Made by a program: the position numbers and the translations under genes
In this document: piece after piece, positions 38,031 to 46,276 of the stretch
How the letters are laid out: each line of letters starts with the position of its first letter
Position numbering within the stretch: the stretch's first letter is position 1
Notes under the pieces: model-generated
What the model was told of the DNA's origin: nothing
Database searches by the model: none
The model's input: only the letters and a program-made list of their open reading frames with translations
From: Lachnospiraceae bacterium NC2008
GTDB taxonomy: Bacteria; Bacillota; Clostridia; Lachnospirales; Lachnospiraceae
Assembly: GCA_000687675.1 (NCBI GenBank)
Contig: JHWS01000008.1
Location: 1-64,000, forward strand
Reading direction: 5' to 3'
Length of the DNA: 64,000 nt

Positions 38031-39032
38031 TTAGCCAAGTTCTGCGAAGTACTTGATTGTTCTTACCATCTGAGATGTGTAAGAGTTCTCGTTATCATAC
38101 CAAGAAACAACCTGTACTAAGTTGTCTTCGCCAACCATTGTCTGTGTAGCATCGAAGATTGAACCATATGTTGAACCTACGATATCTGAAGAAACGATTT
38201 CTTCCTCGTTGTAACCGAATGACTCTGTTGCAGCAGCCTTCATTGCAGCGTTGATTTCTTCCTTAGTTACAGACTTCTCAACTGTTGCTACAAGGATTGT
38301 TGTAGAACCTGTTGGAGTTGGAACTCTCTGAGCTGAACCGATGAGCTTTCCGTTAAGTTCTGGAATAACAAGACCGATAGCCTTAGCTGCACCTGTTGAG
38401 TTAGGAACAATGTTGATAGCACCTGCACGTGATCTTCTGAGGTCACCCTTTCTCTGAGGACCATCAAGGATCATCTGATCACCTGTGTAAGCGTGAATTG
38501 TGCTCATGATACCAGACTTGATACCAGCGAGATCGTTAAGTGCCTTAGCCATAGGAGCTAAGCAGTTTGTTGTACAAGAAGCTGCAGAGATGATCTTATC
38601 TTCTGGCTTAAGTGTCTTGTGGTTAACGTTGTAAACGATAGTAGGAAGATCGTTACCAGCTGGAGCTGAGATAACTACCTTCTTAGCACCTGCATTGATA
38701 TGAGCCTGAGCCTTTTCCTTTGATGTATAGAAACCTGAGCACTCAAGAACTACATCAACACCAAGCTCGCCCCAAGGACAGTTGTTTGCGTCTGGCTCTT
38801 TGTAAATCTTAAGAGTCTTACCATCAACTGTGATTGAATCTTCGCCTGCTGAAACTGTATCAGCCTTAGCGTACTTACCCTGTGATGAGTCATACTTAAG
38901 AAGATGTGCTAACATCTTAGGAGATGTTAAATCGTTGATTGCTACTACTTCGTATCCTTCAGCACCAAACATCTGTCTGAATGCAAGACGACCGATACGA
39001 CCAAAACCATTAATTGCTACTTTTACTGACAT
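38031..39032 (-). CDS. gapA: Glyceraldehyde-3-phosphate dehydrogenase
   Basis: 333 residues. The Rossmann motif [13 protein letters not shown], catalytic Cys in [29 protein letters not shown] and [15 protein letters not shown] are intact. It oxidises glyceraldehyde 3-phosphate with NAD. AGGAGG precedes the start, and a clear promoter lies in the divergent region with the PHP gene. Confidence 0.98.
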   Translation of the reverse strand: MSVKVAINGFGRIGRLAFRQMFGAEGYEVVAINDLTSPKMLAHLLKYDSSQGKYAKADTVSAGEDSITVDGKTLKIYKEPDANNCPWGELGVDVVLECSGFYTSKEKAQAHINAGAKKVVISAPAGNDLPTIVYNVNHKTLKPEDKIISAASCTTNCLAPMAKALNDLAGIKSGIMSTIHAYTGDQMILDGPQRKGDLRRSRAGAINIVPNSTGAAKAIGLVIPELNGKLIGSAQRVPTPTGSTTILVATVEKSVTKEEINAAMKAAATESFGYNEEEIVSSDIVGSTYGSIFDATQTMVGEDNLVQVVSWYDNENSYTSQMVRTIKYFAELG

Positions 39033-39056
39033 TTTGAAGTCCTCCTAAAAATATTT

Positions 39057-39116
39057 CGATTAGATTATCACTAATCGCAGTAAATTTATTTTATATAATC
39101 TTAAATTCATTTTCAA
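39057..39116 (-). promoter_or_regulatory. gapA promoter with downstream palindrome
   Basis: -35 TTGAAA (39111-39116), 17-bp spacer, -10 TAAAAT (39088-39093). A 7-bp-arm palindrome CGATTAG-N7-CTAATCG (39057-39077) follows the expected start site. It could be a repressor operator or a 5'-stabilising hairpin. Confidence 0.7.
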
Positions 39117-39198
39117 GATGTATTTGTAAAGAATAACAAGAAATTTTAGCCTATTTATGGTATATTTTACCTAATCATTAATTTATTTAGGAGGAAAC

Positions 39199-40014
39199 AT
39201 GATTCGAGCAGATTATCATATGCACAGTTCATATTCCGGCGACTCAGATGCAAAGCAGGAAAGTATGATACTTAGTGCTATCAATAAGGGTATAACCCAT
39301 ATATGCTTTACAGACCATCAGGACTTTGACTTCCCAGTAGATGAAGAATGCCCTGCCGGTTATTTTGAATTCAACACAGACCAGTACTTCTTTGATGTTG
39401 CCATGCTTAAGGCTAAGTACGACGAACTAATCTCTATTAATATAGGTGTAGAACTTGGTATGCAGGAACATCTTGCAGAAAGTAATGATGTTTACGTTGG
39501 CCAGTATGACTTCGATTTCGTTATTGCATCATCACATCTTTGCCACGGCAAGGATCCATATAAAGCCAGTTTCTACGAAGGAAGAACTGAAAAGGAAGCA
39601 TATCACGAATACTTCCAATCTATATATGACAACGTCAAACTCTTCCAAAACTTTGATGTATATGGTCACTTAGACTACGCTCTTAGATATGGTCCAACAA
39701 AAAATCAAAACTTTGTCTTTGATGAATATAAAGAAGAAATTGATAAAATTCTACATATTCTTATTGATAACGGAAAAGGTATCGAGGTTAATACAAGCGG
39801 ATATGCAAAGGGCATGAATGGTCCTAACCCATGTAAAGACATTATCCTTGAGTACAAGAAGCTTGGTGGTGAGATTCTTACAATCGGTAGTGATGCCCAC
39901 AAGCCAGCTGATATTGCAGCTGACTATGACAAGGCTGAGGCCCTTATTAAAGAATGCGGCTTCGACCATTACTACATCTTCAACCAGCGTAAACCAGAGG
40001 TCATGAAATTCTAA
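39199..40014 (+). CDS. PHP-domain phosphatase, histidinol-phosphatase (HisK-like) family
   Basis: 271 residues, one of two plus-strand genes. PHP metal-binding motifs: DYHMHSSYSGD, CFTDHQDF, VELGMQEH, HLCHGKD, YGHLDYALRY and GSDAHKP. The family dephosphorylates histidinol phosphate, but no his genes are near, so another phosphate ester is possible. AGGAGG lies upstream. An extended -10 (TGGTATATT, -10 at 39161-39166) drives it and a terminator follows. Confidence 0.9.
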   Translation: MIRADYHMHSSYSGDSDAKQESMILSAINKGITHICFTDHQDFDFPVDEECPAGYFEFNTDQYFFDVAMLKAKYDELISINIGVELGMQEHLAESNDVYVGQYDFDFVIASSHLCHGKDPYKASFYEGRTEKEAYHEYFQSIYDNVKLFQNFDVYGHLDYALRYGPTKNQNFVFDEYKEEIDKILHILIDNGKGIEVNTSGYAKGMNGPNPCKDIILEYKKLGGEILTIGSDAHKPADIAADYDKAEALIKECGFDHYYIFNQRKPEVMKF

Positions 40015-40018
40015 TCCC

Positions 40019-40036
40019 AAGCCCCTTCGGGGGCTT
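40019..40036 (+). terminator. Intrinsic terminator of the PHP phosphatase gene
   Basis: A 7-bp stem with a UUCG tetraloop (40019-40025, 40030-40036) followed by CTTTTAT. Confidence 0.9.
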
Positions 40037-40058
40037 CTTTTATACCCTTTTCTATGAC

Positions 40059-40197
40059 GCCTGCCATAGCCTATGCATAACCCATATATCGACTGGTGAC
40101 ATGCGCTCCCTTATTTTTCTAATGAACAACAAATTGTTCAAAAAAAATATAGGGAGCTTGTCAATGTCTCATATGGGCATGCACAGGCTAGGCAGGC
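40059..40197. repeat. 139-bp long inverted-repeat element (B1)
   Basis: It lies between the convergent PHP and xerD terminators. Outer arms of about 28 bp (from GCCTGCC at 40059 and its complement ending 40197) pair with few mismatches through ACCCATAT. Then GACAT/ATGTC, GCTCCCT/AGGGAGC and an apical GAACAA/TTGTTC stem follow. No ORF is supported. It is MITE-like or a structured RNA. Confidence 0.7.
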
Positions 40198-40213
40198 GGC
40201 TACGACATAAAAA

Positions 40214-40237
40214 AGCGCAGGCCGTATGGTCTGCGCT
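40214..40237 (-). terminator. Intrinsic terminator of xerD
   Basis: A 10-bp stem with one mismatch/wobble (40214-40223 with 40228-40237), loop of 4, then six T residues on the minus strand. Confidence 0.9.
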
Positions 40238-40262
40238 GGTTAGGTTGGTTTGTGAAGAGGGA

Positions 40263-41147
40263 TTATCCTCTTGGGAAGTTCTTAGCATATACTTCGCGAA
40301 TCTTGTTCTGTGTCATGTTGGCATATATCTGTGTTGTAGATATATCTGAGTGACCAAGCATCTCCTGTACTGATCTAAGATCTGCTCCGTTCTCAACAAG
40401 ATGAGCTGCGAATGAATGTCTAAGTGTATGTGGTGTGATATCTGTTGTGATACCAGCCTTCTTTGCATAGTACTTAATAAGCTTCCAGAATCCCTGACGG
40501 CTCATTGGCTGTCCCTGGCAGTTTGTGAATAATACATCTGATGTCTTATCCTGGATAAGTACGCTTCTTGTATTTCTAAGGTAGTCTGTAAGTGCACGCT
40601 TAGCTGGTGCTCCAAATGGTACTACTCTTTCCTTATGTGCATCACGGCAGATAATATATCCAACCTGAAGATTTACATCTGAAACTTTAAGGTTAATAAG
40701 TTCTGATACTCTGATACCTGTTGCATATAAGAGTTCAAGCATAGCTCTGTCTCTAACTTCCTTAGGAAGTACGCCACGTGGCTGGTCAAGAAGCTTATTG
40801 ACTTCCTCAGTCGTTAATATTTCTGGAAGTTTCTTCTCAATCTTTGGTGCCTTAAGCATCTCAGATACATCACTTGCAACAACTCCTTCTTTAAATAAAT
40901 AATGGAATAATGCCTTAATAGATGCAATGTTTCTTGATACTGTTGCTGCTGCGAAGTTGTTCTTCTCAAGATATAAGATATATGACTGAAGGTTAGTTAC
41001 TGTAACCTTAGATACATCATCGATACCCTGCATAGCAAGATATTTAACAAGTTTGTTAAGATCCCTCTTATAAGATAATTCCGTATTGGCAGATGTTTTC
41101 TTTACCCCGTGTAAATACTCCATAAAATCGTTAATCTGCTTTTCCAT
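40263..41147 (-). CDS. xerD: Site-specific tyrosine recombinase XerC/XerD
   Basis: 294 residues. A SAM-like core-binding N-terminus (1-90) and catalytic domain with the full set Arg146, Lys172, His240, Arg243, His266 and nucleophile Tyr275 (HTLRHSFAAHL, LGHSDISTTQIYA). Length and motifs fit chromosomal XerD that resolves dimers at dif, rather than a phage integrase. No dif site is visible nearby. It has its own promoter and terminator. Confidence 0.92.
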   Translation of the reverse strand: MEKQINDFMEYLHGVKKTSANTELSYKRDLNKLVKYLAMQGIDDVSKVTVTNLQSYILYLEKNNFAAATVSRNIASIKALFHYLFKEGVVASDVSEMLKAPKIEKKLPEILTTEEVNKLLDQPRGVLPKEVRDRAMLELLYATGIRVSELINLKVSDVNLQVGYIICRDAHKERVVPFGAPAKRALTDYLRNTRSVLIQDKTSDVLFTNCQGQPMSRQGFWKLIKYYAKKAGITTDITPHTLRHSFAAHLVENGADLRSVQEMLGHSDISTTQIYANMTQNKIREVYAKNFPRG

Positions 41148-41251
41148 ACTGCCTAGCTCCCTCTCTCCGTGTTTAAATTAGTATAACTTTTGGGTTAACC
41201 TTTTATGTCAAATAATTATTTGAAACCACTTGTTAACCACATCTAGATGTA

Positions 41252-41280
41252 ATTATAGGGAAATGTTTTTGTAAAAGCAA
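41252..41280 (-). promoter_or_regulatory. Promoter of xerD
   Basis: -35 TTGCTT (41275-41280), 17-bp spacer, -10 TATAAT (41252-41257). The leader of about 100 nt contains paired GGTTAAC words. Confidence 0.65.
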
Positions 41281-41283
41281 TCC

Positions 41284-41349
41284 TTAATTTTTCTCAAAAC
41301 CATTGCCAATACTGGCTTTGCGAGCATTTTTCGCAAGATGATGTTTCAA
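41284..41349 (-). CDS. Candidate 21-residue basic peptide
   Basis: A TTG start preceded by GGAGGGGG at seven bases, 21 codons and a TAA, between the NUDIX terminator and the xerD promoter. The peptide begins MKHHLAKNARKASIG and is basic. A TTGACA hexamer in the terminator arm might serve as a -35. The strong ribosome site is the main support. An internal GCGA...TCGC hairpin overlaps it, so it may be non-coding. Confidence 0.3.
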   Translation of the reverse strand: MKHHLAKNARKASIGNGFEKN

Positions 41350-41405
41350 GTTTTTACCCCCTCCACTACATCTTGTAAAAAAATATTTTTAAAAATTTTT
41401 AAAAA

Positions 41406-41435
41406 AAGTTATGTCAAGCATTGATGACATAACTT
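41406..41435 (-). terminator. Intrinsic terminator of the NUDIX gene
   Basis: A perfect 11-bp stem (41406-41416 with 41425-41435), 8-nt loop and a long T-tract on the minus strand. Confidence 0.92.
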
Positions 41436-41476
41436 TTATGAAGTCAATTGACTATTCAGGTCATTTTATTGTATTT

Positions 41477-42043
41477 TTACTTATTCACAAACTTATCCTT
41501 ATATGCAAGTATAGCTGCTATGGTTTTTGAGTCTTGCATCTTGCCGCTATAGATAAGATCTGTAAGGTCATCTACCGACCATTCCTCAGGAGTTATAAAC
41601 TCATCTTCGTCTAAGTGCTGCTGTCTCTTATGAAGACCTGTTGCAACATAAATATCTATCTTCTCATTACAAAATGCTACCGTTGTATATATAGAAATAA
41701 GAAGTTCGATATTATCAGCCTGATAGCCTGTTTCCTCCTCTAGTTCTCTTCTTGCTGCATCAAGAGTAGGTTCATCTGCTGAGTTAAGTCCACCAGCTGG
41801 AATCTCTAATGTAACTCTATCTAAGGCATTTCTATACTGTCTTACCATAAGAAGCTTGCCATCAGCTGTAACTGGCACTACTGCAGCAGCCCCTTTATGA
41901 CCAATAAAGTCATATTTATCAATATGTCCATTAGGAATCTTAACTGTATCTTCGTAGATATTAATTATTCGTCCTTCTCTGACCAGCTTTCTATCTAGTC
42001 TTTCAACATACATCTCTTCTTCAGTAACATATCCTTTTCCCAT
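41477..42043 (-). CDS. NUDIX hydrolase, ADP-ribose pyrophosphatase type
   Basis: 188 residues. A complete Nudix box runs from GLNSADEPTLDAARRELEEE to TGY; upstream LLMVRQYRNAL and EIPAG are typical of ADP-ribose pyrophosphatases (NudF/YqkG). It cleaves ADP-ribose to AMP and ribose 5-phosphate. It follows rqc2 by 28 bp and may share its transcript. Confidence 0.93.
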   Translation of the reverse strand: MGKGYVTEEEMYVERLDRKLVREGRIINIYEDTVKIPNGHIDKYDFIGHKGAAAVVPVTADGKLLMVRQYRNALDRVTLEIPAGGLNSADEPTLDAARRELEEETGYQADNIELLISIYTTVAFCNEKIDIYVATGLHKRQQHLDEDEFITPEEWSVDDLTDLIYSGKMQDSKTIAAILAYKDKFVNK

Positions 42044-42071
42044 AAATAAACCTCTTTATTAATCTTTTATA

Positions 42072-43823
42072 CTAGACCTCTTTAAGCTGACTTATATCAG
42101 GTATGGCAATCAGCGAATAGTTTGTGTAATAAACTACAAATCCTGGTGCTGAACCATTAGGATGCTTAAGATTTCTCCTTACTGTATAGTCAACTTCCAC
42201 CTTATCCTGATTCTTTGCCTTGCAATAATATGCTGCAAGGGAAGCAGCTCTTTCATAAACTTTATCATCAAGCTCACCTTTTTCGTTGACCTTGGTTGAT
42301 TTTACTATAACATGTGAGCCTGGCACTTTCTTAGCATGGAACCACCAGTCATCCGGTCCCGCTATCTTAAATGACAGTTCTTCGTTCTGATAGTTATTCT
42401 TTCCTACAAAGTAATCATTGCCGTCTTCGTCTACGTAGTGGAAAGGCTTGGATACCACCTTTTCCTTCTTACTGCCATTCTTACGGTTAATTATCCCCAT
42501 GTCCATTAGTTCTTCTTTTATCTGAACCAGGTCTTCTTCCTTTGGGGCTATATCAAGAGATGTCATAATCATATCAAGCTGATTAAGTTCATCTCCTGTA
42601 GTCTTAGTAAGCTCTGTAAGAGCCTCATTTGTTCTCTTAAGCTTTGCATACTTGTTAAAGTACTTCTTGGCATTCTCAAGAGGGCTTATTTCTGGATCAA
42701 GAGGTATGGTTATATTCTCGTTAGTATAGTAATTTAATGCCTCCATACTCTTTGAACCTTCAGGAACAGAATAGCCGTAAGCCGTTATAAGTTCGCCATA
42801 CACCTTATATTTTTCTCTTTTTTCAGTATCCTTAAGCTGTTTAAGCTGTAAGTCGTACTTTTTAGAAGTTCTTTCCAAGGCATTTTGCACGATTCGTCTA
42901 AGGTCACTGGACTTCTGTCTAACCCTAACCAGCGCCTCCTTCTTGGAATAATACTGACAAAGCAAATCAGAAATCGACTTAGACTCAACATAGTTAGCAT
43001 ATCCAGGTATCTCTATAGCGCAGTACTCTGAGATATTATTATTCTCAATAAAGTATCTCGGTGTAAACTCTGCCTTCTTCACCTTATTCATAATAGCTGC
43101 AAATGCCTGCCAAAGTTCATCTTTCTCCTTATCTGAAAGACTTGCTACATTCTTATCTGTAGAAACTTCAGCCATATTGCAGGCTGCCATAGCAATCATA
43201 GGCGAGATTCCGTTATAGGTTTCATAAATCAGCTTATATACTGGAGTTCCGTTTGTGGCATTATCCTCATAAATCTTCTCCCTGAATTCCTGGCTGTCTG
43301 TAAACATAGGGTTATACTTCTCGCTGGTTTTAGGGATAAAATATTCATGTCCCGGAAGAACCTGTCTAACTGAAGATACCGAAGCTGGAATACGCTTTAT
43401 AGAGTCGATAATCACATTCTTATCATTAATTAAGATGATATTAGAGTGCTTACCCATGATTTCTACAACTAAAAACAGAGTTTCAATGTCCCCCATCTCA
43501 TTAAAGTGTGTAAACTCCATCTTAATGATTCTTTCAAAATCAGGCTGGTGAAACCTGGTTATAACTGCATTCTGCATATATTTTCTAAGAAGCATGCAAA
43601 ATGCTGGCGCAGTTATAGGGCTCTTCTTACTCTCATCAGTAATATAAACAAGAGGTAATGAAGCCGATGCAGAAATAAGCACCTTAGTTACATCCTTACC
43701 GTTCTTTATCTGAAGGCCAATTTCATCCTTTTCAGGCTGAGTTATCTTCATAACTCTGCCGCCTATACACAATCTATTAAGTTCATCAGTTACAGCCGCA
43801 ACCGTTATTCCATCGTATGCCAT
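42072..43823 (-). CDS. rqcH: Rqc2/RqcH-type NFACT ribosome quality-control protein
   Basis: 583 residues: NFACT-N domain (MAYDGITVAAVTDELNRLCIGGRVMKI), two helix-hairpin-helices, a coiled-coil middle and a C-terminal NFACT-R domain (GPDDWWFHAKKVPGSHVIVKS). Older annotations call it fibronectin-binding protein. The bacterial family binds obstructed 50S subunits and adds C-terminal alanine tails. AAGGAGAG lies upstream of the ATG and the gene has its own promoter. Confidence 0.93.
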   Translation of the reverse strand: MAYDGITVAAVTDELNRLCIGGRVMKITQPEKDEIGLQIKNGKDVTKVLISASASLPLVYITDESKKSPITAPAFCMLLRKYMQNAVITRFHQPDFERIIKMEFTHFNEMGDIETLFLVVEIMGKHSNIILINDKNVIIDSIKRIPASVSSVRQVLPGHEYFIPKTSEKYNPMFTDSQEFREKIYEDNATNGTPVYKLIYETYNGISPMIAMAACNMAEVSTDKNVASLSDKEKDELWQAFAAIMNKVKKAEFTPRYFIENNNISEYCAIEIPGYANYVESKSISDLLCQYYSKKEALVRVRQKSSDLRRIVQNALERTSKKYDLQLKQLKDTEKREKYKVYGELITAYGYSVPEGSKSMEALNYYTNENITIPLDPEISPLENAKKYFNKYAKLKRTNEALTELTKTTGDELNQLDMIMTSLDIAPKEEDLVQIKEELMDMGIINRKNGSKKEKVVSKPFHYVDEDGNDYFVGKNNYQNEELSFKIAGPDDWWFHAKKVPGSHVIVKSTKVNEKGELDDKVYERAASLAAYYCKAKNQDKVEVDYTVRRNLKHPNGSAPGFVVYYTNYSLIAIPDISQLKEV

Positions 43824-43854
43824 ATATTCTCTCCTTGGCCAAGTCTACCACTAG

Positions 43855-43883
43855 ATTAAACCACAATAGTTTATTTATCTCAA
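43855..43883 (-). promoter_or_regulatory. Candidate promoter of rqcH
   Basis: -35 TTGAGA (43878-43883), 17-bp spacer, -10 TTTAAT (43855-43860). Confidence 0.5.
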
Positions 43884-43895
43884 GTTTTGTAGATA

Positions 43896-44069
43896 CGCCC
43901 AGGCCATGCCTTGGGTTAAGATTTGCGACATTAATTGCCGCAGAGAGGAAATCCATCCCGAGGCTCTTACGCTCGAAGGCATTCCTGAGAGTGTTAGAGC
44001 CTCGTGGATTAGTTTCTCGGAGCGCTTGGCAATTACGAGCAAAGATTAATTCAAGGTACGGCCTGGGCG
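43896..44069. repeat. 174-bp long inverted-repeat element (B2)
   Basis: It fills most of the 336-bp gap between rqcH and the aminotransferase gene. Outer arms start CGCCCAGGCC (43896-43905 with 44060-44069) and pair for about 31 bp with a few mismatches. The inner arms continue with AATTGCC and end in CGAGGCTCT/AGAGCCTCG (43959-43967, 43996-44004), around a 28-nt loop. It is more GC-rich than the flanks. Minus-strand reading frames across it have no start signals or recognisable product. Confidence 0.75.
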
Positions 44070-44099
44070 TTCGCAATATTAATCCCGAGACATAAAAAA

Positions 44100-44129
44100 G
44101 CCACATCAGAACAATTATTCCAATGTGGC
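44100..44129 (-). terminator. Intrinsic terminator of the aminotransferase gene
   Basis: A 7-bp stem (44100-44106 with 44123-44129) plus inner GAA/TTC pairs, followed by six T residues on the minus strand. Confidence 0.85.
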
Positions 44130-44159
44130 CAAATAATATAAACCGCCGTTGGCTAAAAA

Positions 44160-45443
44160 TTATGCCTCTAAGAGTTTCTCAACACTTGCAAGCTTTACGC
44201 AAAGTACGAATACATCAAGGGCTGCAGCAAGTTCTTCGATTGGTGGGAATGTTGGTGCGATTCTGATATTAGAATCATCTGGATCCTTGTGGTAAGGATA
44301 TGTAGCACCTGCTCCTGTAAGAGTAACGCCTGCCTCTTTACACTTAGCAACGATGTTCTTAGCACATCCATTAAGTGCCTGGAATGATACAAAGTATCCA
44401 CCAACTGGCTTAGTCCATGAACCGATTCCAAGACTGCCGATTTCTTCTTCAAGTCTTGAAAGAACAAGTTCAAACTTAGGTCTAAGAATTTCAGCATGCT
44501 TCTTCATGTGGTTCTTCATACCATCGAAGTTCTTGAAATATCTAACATGACGAAGCTGGTTAAGCTTGTCATGACCGATTGTCTGAATTGTAATTATGCT
44601 CTTTACATAGTCAAGGTTCTTCTTAGATGAACCAAGTGCTGCTACACCACTTCCTGGGAATGTAACCTTAGATGTTGAGCAGAATTCATATACCATATCA
44701 GGATTTCCAGCCTTCTCGCAAAGAGAGATGATTTCTGGAAGTTCCTTCTGATTATCTTCATATAAATGATGAATTGCATAAGCATTGTCCCAGAAGATTC
44801 TGAAGTCTTCTGCTGCTGGCTTAAGGTTTGCAAGTCTCTCACATGTTTCCTTAGAATATACAACGCCCTGTGGGTTTGAATACTTAGGTACACACCAGAT
44901 ACCCTTAACAGCTGCATCATTGTTAACATGCTTCTCAACAAGATCCATATCAGGACCATCTTCTGTCATAGGTATGTTAATCATCTCGATGCCAAACTGC
45001 TCTGTAATAGCAAAATGTCTGTCATAACCTGGTGCTGGGCAAAGGAACTTAACCTTATCAAGCTTACACCAAGGTGTGCTACCACATACACCGTGTACCA
45101 TAGATCTGCAAACTGTATCGTACATAATATTAAGAGATGAGTTACCAAATACAATTACATTATCAGCAGGTATTCCCATCATATCGCCCATAAGCTTTCT
45201 AGCTTCAGCAATACCCAGTAACTCACCATAGTTTCTACAATCTAATCCTGTCTCAGACTTAAATTCAGAGGTTGAATCGAATGTGTTAAAGAAATCTGCT
45301 TCCATATCAAGCTGCTGGCTTGAAGGAAGTCCACGAGCCATATTAAGCTTAAGGCCCTTACCTTTAACATCCTCATACATCTTCTCAAGTTCTGCTTTAA
45401 GAGACATAAGCTCTTCTTTTGTCATCTCTTTATAAGTCTTCAT
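44160..45443 (-). CDS. Class I/II aminotransferase (aspartate aminotransferase subgroup Ic-like)
   Basis: 427 residues, PLP-dependent fold type I. PLP lysine in STSKVTFPGSGVAALG; NMARGLPSSQQLD, CRNYGELLGI and WCVPKYSNPQGVVYS match the PF12897-type group described as aspartate aminotransferases of subgroup Ic. It probably exchanges aspartate/glutamate amino groups. ATG at 45443 is preferred (GGAG nine bases upstream) over 45458. Leader of about 80 nt with a CGCATAC/GTATG hairpin. Confidence 0.88.
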   Translation of the reverse strand: MKTYKEMTKEELMSLKAELEKMYEDVKGKGLKLNMARGLPSSQQLDMEADFFNTFDSTSEFKSETGLDCRNYGELLGIAEARKLMGDMMGIPADNVIVFGNSSLNIMYDTVCRSMVHGVCGSTPWCKLDKVKFLCPAPGYDRHFAITEQFGIEMINIPMTEDGPDMDLVEKHVNNDAAVKGIWCVPKYSNPQGVVYSKETCERLANLKPAAEDFRIFWDNAYAIHHLYEDNQKELPEIISLCEKAGNPDMVYEFCSTSKVTFPGSGVAALGSSKKNLDYVKSIITIQTIGHDKLNQLRHVRYFKNFDGMKNHMKKHAEILRPKFELVLSRLEEEIGSLGIGSWTKPVGGYFVSFQALNGCAKNIVAKCKEAGVTLTGAGATYPYHKDPDDSNIRIAPTFPPIEELAAALDVFVLCVKLASVEKLLEA

Positions 45444-45531
45444 AAATCCTATCTCCATTCCGAAAAGATACCGCCCATACCACTTGTATGCGCCTCACCA
45501 ATAAAAATATCTCTTCTAAAAATCTTTAACC

Positions 45532-45560
45532 ATTATATTATCGAGGTTAAAATAATACAA
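45532..45560 (-). promoter_or_regulatory. Promoter of the aminotransferase gene
   Basis: -35 TTGTAT (45555-45560), 17-bp spacer, -10 TATAAT (45532-45537). The -35 touches the end of the zinc-operon terminator. Confidence 0.75.
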
Positions 45561-45597
45561 GGCATTAATAATCATAATATTTGATTACTAATGCCTT
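45559..45597 (-). terminator. Terminator of the zinc-uptake operon
   Basis: A 16-bp stem with one mismatch (45559-45574 with 45582-45597), 7-nt loop, then GTATTATTTT on the minus strand. Confidence 0.85.
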
Positions 45598-45646
45598 ATT
45601 AATCATTTTTGATAAAGAACCAGTATTATCAAGGCCTTCGTGCCGC

Positions 45647-46276
45647 TTAATCGCATAGAACAGCGTCTCTAAGCCTGCAATATAAGACTCCATCTTCTGC
45701 ATAAGTTTCAAATATACCTACAACAGTAACTTCCTGGCCATTTTCTGGATAATCATCAGGATATATATATGAATCCTGTAAGTTAAACTCTATTCCCTGC
45801 TGACAGCACTGTGTTGCATCCTGAATAATACAGGCATAATATAACTGGCCTTTAGTCAAGTCTTCAAATATAGAACATGTACCACTCATCTTGATGCATT
45901 TTTCCCTATATTCATCTGGATAGCACATAATGTTATATACTTCAGAATAAACCATGGTAGAGCTCATAGTGGTTAAATCAAGATCAATATCTATAATATT
46001 TGAATCATCGCACTGATTATTAGCAACATTATTTATATCATTGCCACTCTGGATATCCTCCTGTTTTACAGGTCCCGCCATATTAGCCGGCTTATTTTCT
46101 GCATCTTTGTTTTGGTTTTCCACATCTACCGATATATTTTCAGCAGAATCTGTGCTAATACTCTCTTCTTTCTCCTCCTGGCTTTGAATAATCTCATCAA
46201 CTTTACTATTACCGCAGCCCGAAGTAAGAATACTAGATAATAATAAGCCCAAAACTATTTTACGTATTTTCATCAT
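45647..46276 (-). CDS. Lipoprotein of the zinc operon, possible OB-fold
   Basis: 209 residues: lipobox TSGC, a long polar acidic linker (about 25-100), then a compact Cys-containing domain (YSEVYNIMCYPDEYREKCIKMSGTCSIFED...YYACIIQDATQCCQQGIEF...GQEVTVVGIFETY) with an OB-fold-like pattern. Its ATG overlaps the znuB stop by four bases, so it is co-expressed with the transporter. The six Cys in the C-terminal domain and the operon suggest metal-related surface work; no direct evidence. Confidence 0.75.
   Translation of the reverse strand: MMKIRKIVLGLLLSSILTSGCGNSKVDEIIQSQEEKEESISTDSAENISVDVENQNKDAENKPANMAGPVKQEDIQSGNDINNVANNQCDDSNIIDIDLDLTTMSSTMVYSEVYNIMCYPDEYREKCIKMSGTCSIFEDLTKGQLYYACIIQDATQCCQQGIEFNLQDSYIYPDDYPENGQEVTVVGIFETYAEDGVLYCRLRDAVLCD

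Noticed and set aside
40263-41147. Integrase of a mobile island
   Set aside because: Length and motifs fit housekeeping XerD. No attachment repeats, phage genes or composition change adjoin it.
43786-44106. Minus-strand ORF spanning element B2
   Set aside because: No start signal or recognisable protein, and it overlaps the rqcH start and the palindrome; it is open only because the palindrome lacks stops.
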